From Euglena gracilis (taxonomy: Eukaryota; Euglenida; Euglenophyceae; Euglenales), in assembly GCA_039621445.1 (NCBI GenBank), contig CP154955.1:22185823-22249822 (forward strand): 64,000 nucleotides of DNA. Reading direction: 5' to 3'. Position 1 is the first letter of the stretch. Every line of letters begins with the position of its first letter. Below the pieces are notes generated by a model. It was not told the origin of the DNA. It was given only the letters and a program-made list of their open reading frames with translations, and did no database searches. This document shows positions 55,901-64,000 of the stretch, piece after piece. Made by a program: the position numbers and the translations under genes.

Positions 55901-58900
55901 TCGGTGATTTTCGGCCGAAATCGGACGCGCCGGCGCTCCAAAAACGAGCGCTCCGCCCCGGCTAGAGGTCGGCGATCCTTTACCTGACTGTTGCGAAGGG
56001 CGCCGGGCGGACAGGCGCAATTTTGCCCGCGGCGGGCGTGCGGAAAACGCAGCAGTTACCGCCCGGGAGGCGCAAAATAGCACTTTGGTAACGGACGCCC
56101 CAACGAACGCCATTTTTCGGTGATTTTCGGCCGAAATCGGACGCGCCGGCGCTCCAAAAACGAGCGCTCCGCCCCGGCTAGAGGTCGGCGATCCTTTACC
56201 TGACTGTTGCGAAGGGCGCCGGGCGGACAGGCGCAATTTTGCCCGCGGCGGGCGTGCGGAAAACGCAGCAGTTACCGCCCGGGAGGCGCAAAATAGCACG
56301 TTGGTAACGGACGTCCCAGCGAACTCCATTTTTCGGTGATTTTCGGCCGAAATCGGACGCGCCGGCGCTCCAAAAACGAGCGCTCCGCCCCGGCTAGAGG
56401 TCGGCGATCCTTTACCTGACTGTTGCGAAGGGCGCCGGGCGGACAGGCGCAATTTTGCCCGCGGCGGGCGTGCGGAAAACGCAGCAGTTACCGCCCGGGA
56501 GGCGCAAAATAGCACTTGGTAACGGACGCCCCAACGAACGCCATTTTTCGGTGATTTTCGGCCGAAATCGGACGCGCCGGCGCTCCAAAAACGAGCGCTC
56601 CGCCCCGGCTAGAGGTCGGCGATCCTTTACCTGACTGTTGCGAAGGGCGCCGGGCGGACAGGCGCAATTTTGCCCGCGGCGGGCGTGCGGAAAACGCAGC
56701 AGTTACCGCCCGGGAGGCGCAAAATAGCACTTTGGTAACGGACGCCCCAACGAACGCCATTTTTCGGTGATTTTCGGCCGAAATCGGACGCGCCGGCGCT
56801 CCAAAAACGAGCGCTCCGCCCGGCTAGAGGTCGGCGATCCTTTACCTGACTGTTGCGAAGGGCGCCGGGCGGACAGGCGCAATTTTGCCCGCGGCGGGCG
56901 TGCGGAAAACGCAGCAGTTACCGCCCGGGAGGCGCAAAATAGCACTTTGGTAACGGACGCCCCAACGAACGCCATTTTTCGGTGATTTTCGGCCGAAATC
57001 GGACGCGCCGGCGCTCCAAAAACGAGCGCTCCGCCCCGGCTAGAGGTCGGCGATCCTTTACCTGACTGTTGCGAAGGGCGCCGGGCGGACAGGCGCAATT
57101 TTGCCCGCGGCGGGCGTGCGGAAAACGCAGCAGTTACCGCCCGGGAGGCGCAAAATAGCACGTTGGTAACGGACGTCCCAGCGAACTCCATTTTTCGGTG
57201 ATTTTCGGCCGAAATCGGACGCGCCGGCGCTCCAAAAACGAGCGCTCCGCCCCGGCTAGAGGTCGGCGATCCTTTACCTGACTGTTGCGAAGGGCGCCGG
57301 GCGGACAGGCGCAATTTTGCCCGCGGCGGGCGTGCGGGAAAACGCAGCAGTTACCGCCCGGGAGGCGCAAAATAGCACTTTGGTAACGGACGCCCCAACG
57401 AACGCCATTTTTCGGTGATTTTCGGCCGAAATCGGACGCGCCGGCGCTCCAAAAACGAGCGCTCCGCCCCGGCTAGAGGTCGGCGATCCTTTACCTGACT
57501 GTTGCGAAGGGCGCCGGGCGGACAGGCGCAATTTTGCCCGCGGCGGGCGTGCGGAAAACGCAGCAGTTACCGCCCGGGAGGCGCAAAATAGCACGTTGGT
57601 AACGGACGTCCCAGCGAACGCCATTTTTCGGTGATTTTCGGCCGAAATTGGACGCGCCGGCGCTCCAAAAACGAGCGCTCCGCCCCGGCTAGAGGTCGGC
57701 GATCCTTTACCTGACTGTTGCGAAGGGCGCCGGGCGGACAGGCGCAATTTTGCCCGCGGCGGGCGTGCGGAAAACGCAGCAGTTACCGCCCGGGAGGCGC
57801 AAAATAGCACTTTGGTAACGGACGCCCCAACGAACGCCATTTTTCGGTGATTTTCGGCCGAAATCGGACGCGCCGGCGCTCCAAAAACGAGCGCTCCGCC
57901 CCGGCTAGAGGTCGGCGATCCTTTACCTGACTGTTGCGAAGGGCGCCGGGCGGACAGGCGCAATTTTGCCCGCGGCGGGCGTGCGGAAAACGCAGCAGTT
58001 ACCGCCCGGGAGGCGCAAAATAGCACTTTGGTAACGGACGCCCCAACGAACGCCATTTTTCGGTGATTTTCGGCCGAAATCGGACGCGCCGGCGCTCCAA
58101 AAAACGAGTGCTCCGCCCCGGCTAGAGGTCGGCGATCCTTTACCTGACTGTTGCGAAGGGCGCCGGGCGGACAGGCGCAATTTTGCCCGCGGCGGGCGTG
58201 CGGAAAACGCAGCAGTTACCGCCCGGGAGGCGCAAAATAGCACTTTGGTAACGGACGCCCCAACGAACGCCATTTTTCGGTGATTTTCGGCAAATCGGAC
58301 GCGCCGGCGCTCCAAAAACGAGCGCTCCGCCCCGGCTAGAGGTCGGCGATCCTTTACCTGACTGTTGCGAAGGGCGCCGGGCGGACAGGCGCAATTTTGC
58401 CCGCGGCGGGCGTGCGGAAAACGCAGCAGTTACCGCCCGGGAGGCGCAAAATAGCACTTTGGTAACGGACGCCCCAACGAACGCCATTTTTCGGTGATTT
58501 TCGGCAAATCGGACGCGCCGGCGCTCCAAAAACGAGCGCTCCGCCCCGGCTAGAGGTCGGCGATCCTTTACCTGACTGTTGCGAAGGGCGCCGGGCGGAC
58601 AGGCGCAATTTTGCCCGCGGCGGGCGTGCGGAAAACGCAGCAGTTACCGCCCGGGAGGCGCAAAATAGCACTTTGGTAACGGACGCGCCAACGAACGCCA
58701 TTTTTCGGTGATTTTCGGCCGAAATCGGACGCGCCGGCGCTCCAAAACGAGCGCTCCGCCCCGGCTAGAGGTCGGCGATCCTTTACCTGACTGTTGCGAA
58801 GGGCGCCGGGCGGACAGGCGCAATTTTGCCCGCGGCGGGCGTGCGGAAAACGCAGCAGTTACCGCCCGGGAGGCGCAAAATAGCACTTTGGTAACGGACG

Positions 58901-60018
58901 CCCCAACGAACGCCATTTTTCGGTGATTTTCGGCCGAAATCGGACGCGCCGGCGCTCCAAAAACGAGCGCTCCGCCCCGGCTAGAGGTCGGCGATCCTTT
59001 ACCTGACTGTTGCGAAGGGCGCCGGGCGGACAGGCGCAATTTTGCCCGCGGCGGGCGTGCGGAAAACGCAGCAGTTACCGCCCGGGAGGCGCAAAATAGC
59101 ACTTTGGTAACGGACGCCCCAACGAACGCCATTTTTCGGTGATTTTCGGCCGAAATCGGACGCGCCGGCGCTCCAAAAACGAGCGCTCCGCCCCGGCTAG
59201 AGGTCGGCGATCCTTTACCTGACTGTTGCGAAGGGCGCCGGGCGGACAGGCGCAATTTTGCCCGCGGCGGGCGTGCGGAAAACGCAGCAGTTACCGCCCG
59301 GGAGGTGCAAAATAGCACGTTGGTAACGGACGTCCCAGCGAACGAACTCCATTTTTCGGTGATTTTCGGCCGAAATTGGACGCGCCTGCGCTCCAAAAAC
59401 GAGCGCTCCGCCCCGGCTAGAGGTCGGCGATCCTTTACCTGACTGTTGCGAAGGGCGCCGGGCGGACAGGCACAATTTTGCCCGCGGCGGGCGTGCGGAA
59501 AACGCAGCAGTTACCGCCCGGGAGGCGCAAAATAGCACTTTGGTAACGGACGCCCCAACGAACGCCATTTTTCGGTGATTTTCGGCCGAAATCGGACGCG
59601 CCGGCGCTCCAAAAACGAGCGCTCCGCCCCGGCTAGAGGTCGGAGATCCTTTACCTGACTGTTGCGAAGGGCGCCGGGCGGACAGGCGCAATTTTGCCCG
59701 CGGCGGGCGTGCGGAAAACGCAGCAGTTACCGCCCGGGAGGCGCAAAATAGCACTTTGGTAACGGACGCCCCAACGAACGCCATTTTTCGGTGATTTTCG
59801 GCCGAAATCGGACGCGCCGGCGCTCCAAAAACGAGCGCTCCGCCCCGGCTAGAGGTCGGCGATCCTTTACCTGACTGTTGCGAAGGGCGCCGGGCGGACA
59901 GGCGCAATTTTGCCCGCGGCGGGCGTGCGGAAAACGCAGCAGTTACCGCCCGGGAGGCGCAAAATAGCACTTTGGTAACGGACGCCCCAACGAACGCCAT
60001 TTTTCGGTGATTTTCGGC

Positions 60019-60058
60019 GCCAAACAAAAAAAAAAAAAAAAAAAAAAGAAAAATCTGC
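60019..60058 (+). repeat. Poly(A) insertion in a satellite monomer
   Basis: A stretch of about 40 bp containing a run of some 23 A, then GAAAAATCTG, splits the TTTCGGCCGAAA palindrome of one monomer. Neighbouring bases also differ from the consensus. No other monomer here carries it. Confidence 0.85.
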
Positions 60059-60252
60059 CGAAATTGGACTCGCCCCGGCGCTCACAAAAAACGAGCGCTC
60101 CGCCCCGCATAGAGGTCGGCGATCCTTTACCTGACTGTTGCGAAGGGCGCCGGGCGGACAGGCGCAATTTTGCCCGCGGCGGGCGTGCGGAAAACGCAGC
60201 AGTTACCGCCCGGGAGGTGCAAAATAGCACGTTGGTAACGGACGTCCCAGCG

Positions 60253-63000
60253 AACTCCATTTTTCGGTGATTTTCGGCCGAAATTGGACGCGCCTGCACT
60301 CCAAAAACGAGCGCTCCGCCCCGGCTAGAGGTCGGCGATCCTTTACCTGACTGTTGCGAAGGGCGCCGGGCGGACAGGCGCAATTTTGCCCGCGGCGGGC
60401 GTGCGGAAAACGCAGCAGTTACCGCCCGGGAGGCGCAAAATAGCACTTTGGTAACGGACGCCCCAACGAACGCCATTTTTCGGTGATTTTCGGCAAATCA
60501 GACGCGCCGGCGCTCCAAAAACGAGCGCTCCGCCCCAGCTAGAGGTCGGAGATCCTTTACCTGACTGTTGCGAAGGGCGCCGGGCGGACAGGCACAATTT
60601 TGCCCACGGCGGGCGTGCGGAAAACGCAGCAGTTACCGCCCAGGAGGCGCAAAATAGCACTTTGGTAACGGACGCCCCAACGAACGCCATTTTTCGGTGA
60701 TTTTCGGCCGAAATCGGACGCGCCGGCGCTCCAAAAACAAGCCCTCCGCCCCGGCTAGAGGTCGGCGATCCTTTACCTGACTGTTGCGAAGGGCGCCGGG
60801 CGGACAGGCGCAATTTTGCCCGCGGCGGGCGTGCGGAAAACGCAGCAGTTACCGCCCGGGAGGCGCAAAATAGCACTTTGGTAACGGACGCCCCAACGAA
60901 CGCCATTTTTCAGTGATTTTCGGCCGAAATTGGACGCGCCGGCGCTCCAAAAACGAGCGCTCCGCCCCGGCTAGAGGTCGGCGATCCTTTACCTGACTGT
61001 TGCGAAGGGCGCCGGGCGGACAGGCGCAATTTTGCCCGCGGCGGGCGTGCGGAAAACGCAGCAGTTACCGCCCGGGAGGTGCAAAATAGCACGTTGGTAA
61101 CGGACGTCCCAGCGAACTCCATTTTTCGGTGATTTTCGGCCGAAATTGGACGCGCCTGCGCTCCAAAAACGAGCGCTCCGCCCCGGCTAGAGGTCGGCGA
61201 TCCTTTACCTGACTGTTGCGAAGGGCGCCGGGCGGGCAGGCGCAATTTTGCCCGCGGCGGGCGTGCGGAAAACGCAGCAGTTACCGCCCGGGAGGCGCAA
61301 AATAGCACTTTGGTAACGGACGCCCCAACGAACGCCATTTTTCGGTGATTTTCGGCAAATCGGACGCGCCGGCGCTCCAAAAACGAGCGCTCCGCCCCGG
61401 CTAGAGGTCGGAGATCCTTTACCTGACTGTTGCGAAGGGCGCCGGGCGGACAGGCGCAATTTTGCCCACGGCGGGCGTGCGGAAAACGCAGCAGTTACCG
61501 CCCGGGAGGCGCAAAATAGCACTTTGGTAACGGACGCCCCAACGAACGCCATTTTTCGGTGATTTTCGGCCGAAATCGGACGCGCCGGCGCTCCAAAAAC
61601 GAGCGCTCCGCCCCGGCTAGAGGTCGGCGATCCTTTACCTGACTGTTGCGAAGGGCGCCGGGCGGACAGGCGCAATTTTGCCCGCGGCGGGCGTGCGGAA
61701 AACGCAGCAGTTACCGCCCGGGAGGCGCAAAATAGCACTTTGGTAACGGACGCCCCAACGAACGCCATTTTTCGGTGATTTTCGGCAAATCAGACGCGCC
61801 GGCGCTCCAAAAACGAGTGCTCCGCCCCGGCTAGAGGTCGGCGATCCTTTACCTGACTGTTGCGAAGGGCGCCGGGCGGACAGGCGCAATTTTGCCCGCG
61901 GCGGGCGCGCGGAAAACGCAGCAGTTACCGCCCGGGAGGTGCAAAATAGCACGTTGGTAACGGACGTCCCAGCGAACGCCATTTTTCGGTGATTTTCGGC
62001 CGAAATTGGACGCGCCGGCGCTCCAAAAACGAGCGCTCCGCCCCGGCTAGAGGTCGCAGATCCTTTACCTGACTGTTGCGAAGGGCGCCGGGCGGACAGG
62101 CGCAATTTTGCCCACGGCGGGCGTGCGGAAAACGCAGCAGTTACCGCCCGGGAGGCGCAAAATAGCACTTTGGTAACGGACGCCCCAACGAACGCCATTT
62201 TTCGGTGATTTTCGGCAAATCAGACGCGCCGGCGCTCCAAAAACGAGTGCTCCGCCCCGGCTAGAGGTCGGCGATCCTTTACCTGACTGTTGCGAAGGGC
62301 GCCGGGCGGACAGGCGCAATTTTGCCCGCGGCGGGCGCGCGGAAAACGCAGCAGTTACCGCCCGGGAGGTGCAAAATAGCACTTTGGTAACGGACGCCCC
62401 AACGAACGCCATTTTTCGGTGATTTTCGGCCGAAATCGGACGCGCCGGCGCTCCAAAAACGAGCGCTCCGCCCCGGCTAGAGGTCGGCGATCCTTTACCT
62501 GACTGTTGCGAAGGGCGCCGGGCGGACAGGCGCAATTTTGCCCGCGGCGGGCGTGCGGAAAACGCAGCAGTTACCGCCCGGGAGGCGCAAAATAGCACTT
62601 TGGTAACGGACGCCCCAACGAACGCCATTTTTCGGTGATTTTCGGCAAATCGGACGCGCCGGCGCTCCAAAAACGAGCGCTCCGCCCCGGCTAGAGGTCG
62701 GCGATCCTTTACCTGACTGTTGCGAAGGGCGCCGGGCGGACAGGCGCAATTTTGCCCGCGGCGGGCGTGCGGAAAACGCAGCAGTTACCGCCCGGGAGGT
62801 GCAAAATAGCACTTTGGTAACGGACGTCCCAGCGAACGCCATTTTTCGGTGATTTTCGGCCGAAATTGGACGCGCCGCTCCAAAAACGAGCGCTCCGCCC
62901 CGGCTAGAGGTCGGCGATCCTTTACCTGACTGTTGCGAAGGGCGCCGGGCGGACAGGCGCAATTTTGCCCGCGGCGGGCGTGCGGAAAACGCAGCAGTTA
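60253..63000 (-). repeat. Higher-order satellite repeat, 862-bp tetramer and 430-bp dimers
   Basis: Four independent markers repeat at exactly 862 bp: AACTCCAT 60253/61115, CGGCAAAT 60491/61353, GTCGGAGATCC 60545/61407 and CCACGG 60604/61466. CGGCAAAT then recurs at 61783, 62213 and 62643, each 430 bp apart (one 214-bp plus one 216-bp monomer). Confidence 0.92.
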
Positions 63001-64000
63001 CCGCCCGGGAGGCGCAAAATAGCACTTTGGTAACGGACGCCCCAGCGAACGCCATTTTTCGGTGATTTTCGGCCGAAATTGGACGCGCCGGCGCTCCAAA
63101 AACGAGCGCTCCGCCCCGGCTAGAGGTCGCAGATCCTTTACCTGACTGTTGCGAAGGGCGCCGGGCGGACAGGCGCAATTTTGCCCACGGCGGGCGTGCG
63201 GAAAACGCAGCAGTTACCGCCCGGGAGGCGCAAAATAGCACTTTGGTAACGGACGCCCCAACGAACGCCATTTTTCGGTGATTTTCGGCCGAAATCGGAC
63301 GCGCCTGCGCTCCAAAAACGAGCGCTCCGCCCCGGCTAGAGGTCGGCGATCCTTTACCTGACTGTTGCGAAGGGCGCCGGGCGGACAGGCGCAATTTTGC
63401 CCGCGGCGGGCGTGCGGAAAACGCAGCAGTTACCGCCCGGGAGGTGCAAAATAGCACGTTGGTAACGGACGTCCCAGCGAACGCCATTTTTCGGTGATTT
63501 TCGGCCGAAATTGGACGCGCCGGCGCTCCAAAAACGAGCGCTCCGCCCCGGCTAGAGGTCGGCGATCCTTTACCTGACTGTTGCGAAGGGCGCCGGGCGG
63601 ACAGGCGCAATTTTGCCCGCGGCGGGCGTGCGGAAAACGCAGCAGTTACCGCCCGGGAGGTGCAAAATAGCACTTTGGTAACGGACGCCCCAACGAACGC
63701 CATTTTTCGGTGATTTTCGGCCGAAATCGGACGCGCCGGCGCTCCAAAAACGAGCGCTCCGCCCCGGCTAGAGGTCGGCGATCCTTTACCTGACTGTTGC
63801 GAAGGGCGCCGGGCGGACAGGCGCAATTTTGCCCGCGGCGGGCGTGCGGAAAACGCAGCAGTTACCGCCCGGGAGGTGCAAAATAGCACGTTGGTAACGG
63901 ACGTCCCAGCGAACGCCATTTTTCGGTGATTTTCGGCCGAAATTGGACGCGCCGGCGCTCCAAAAACGAGCGCTCCGCCCCGGCTAGAGGTCGGAGATCC

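Larger units (their letters stand above)
52984..64000 (-). repeat. Satellite array 5, about 51 monomers, minus orientation
   Basis: The most homogeneous block, continuing past the right edge. Diagnostic variants recur at multiples of the monomer: AACTCCAT, CGGCAAAT (2-bp deletion), CCACGG in place of CCGCGG, and GTCGGAGATCC. CCACGG occurs in four consecutive monomers at 54301, 54516, 54732 and 54948, which shows local amplification. Confidence 0.97.

Noticed and set aside
6239-64000. Hundreds of long and medium ORFs on both strands within the satellite arrays
   Set aside because: They repeat with the monomer, share one stop-poor frame and are broken by 215-bp monomers. There is no gene-like start, end or domain.

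Overview
The window is eukaryotic repeat DNA. About 40 kb of 64 kb is one satellite family with a 216-bp monomer (some 215 bp), roughly 180 copies in five blocks. Most of the rest is LTR-retrotransposon sequence. There are no bacterial operons, rRNA genes or tRNA genes. The retroelement families, the GC-rich satellite, a (GK)n tract in a Gag and frequent runs of six or more G suggest a protist or alga. The sequence does not identify the lineage. A pericentromeric or other heterochromatic location is an inference.

Layout: 1-5610 (minus) is the internal region of a Ty3/gypsy-like element that runs off the left edge. Its order is Gag, retropepsin, a Dam-methyltransferase-like domain, RT, RNase H, integrase, GPY/F and the start of a chromodomain. 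5611-6238 is its leader or LTR plus a small retroelement remnant. 6239-26872 is plus-oriented satellite. At 26.88 kb the array flips, and every later block is minus-oriented (26892-27957, 29093-31743, 38601-42924, 52984-64000). These later blocks are separated by a 1.1-kb insertion (27958-29092), a 6.8-kb composite segment (31746-38600) and a 10-kb LTR-element complex (42928-52983).

The 6.8-kb segment is bounded by a 265-270 bp direct repeat. Inside it are 4.2 kb of shredded, extremely G-rich satellite, about 1 kb carrying a recurrent GGGGGGCAGCC hairpin motif, and a broken minus-strand gene of unknown function.

The LTR complex carries one intact 1121-codon Gag with two zinc knuckles, preceded by an initiator-tRNA-Met-type primer-binding site and a truncated LTR. 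It has no recognisable pol. A 1.63-kb piece of the same gag is repeated in inverted orientation 3.8 kb away, next to two further LTR copies. A transcript across the complex could fold into a long hairpin RNA.

The strongest leads are: the Dam-like domain placed between protease and RT; the Ty3-like polyprotein, whose only breaks are three one-base homopolymer deficits and three in-frame UAG codons; the gag inverted duplication; the G-rich shredded satellite, which may be an assembly artefact; and exact 430/862-bp higher-order repeats at the right end.
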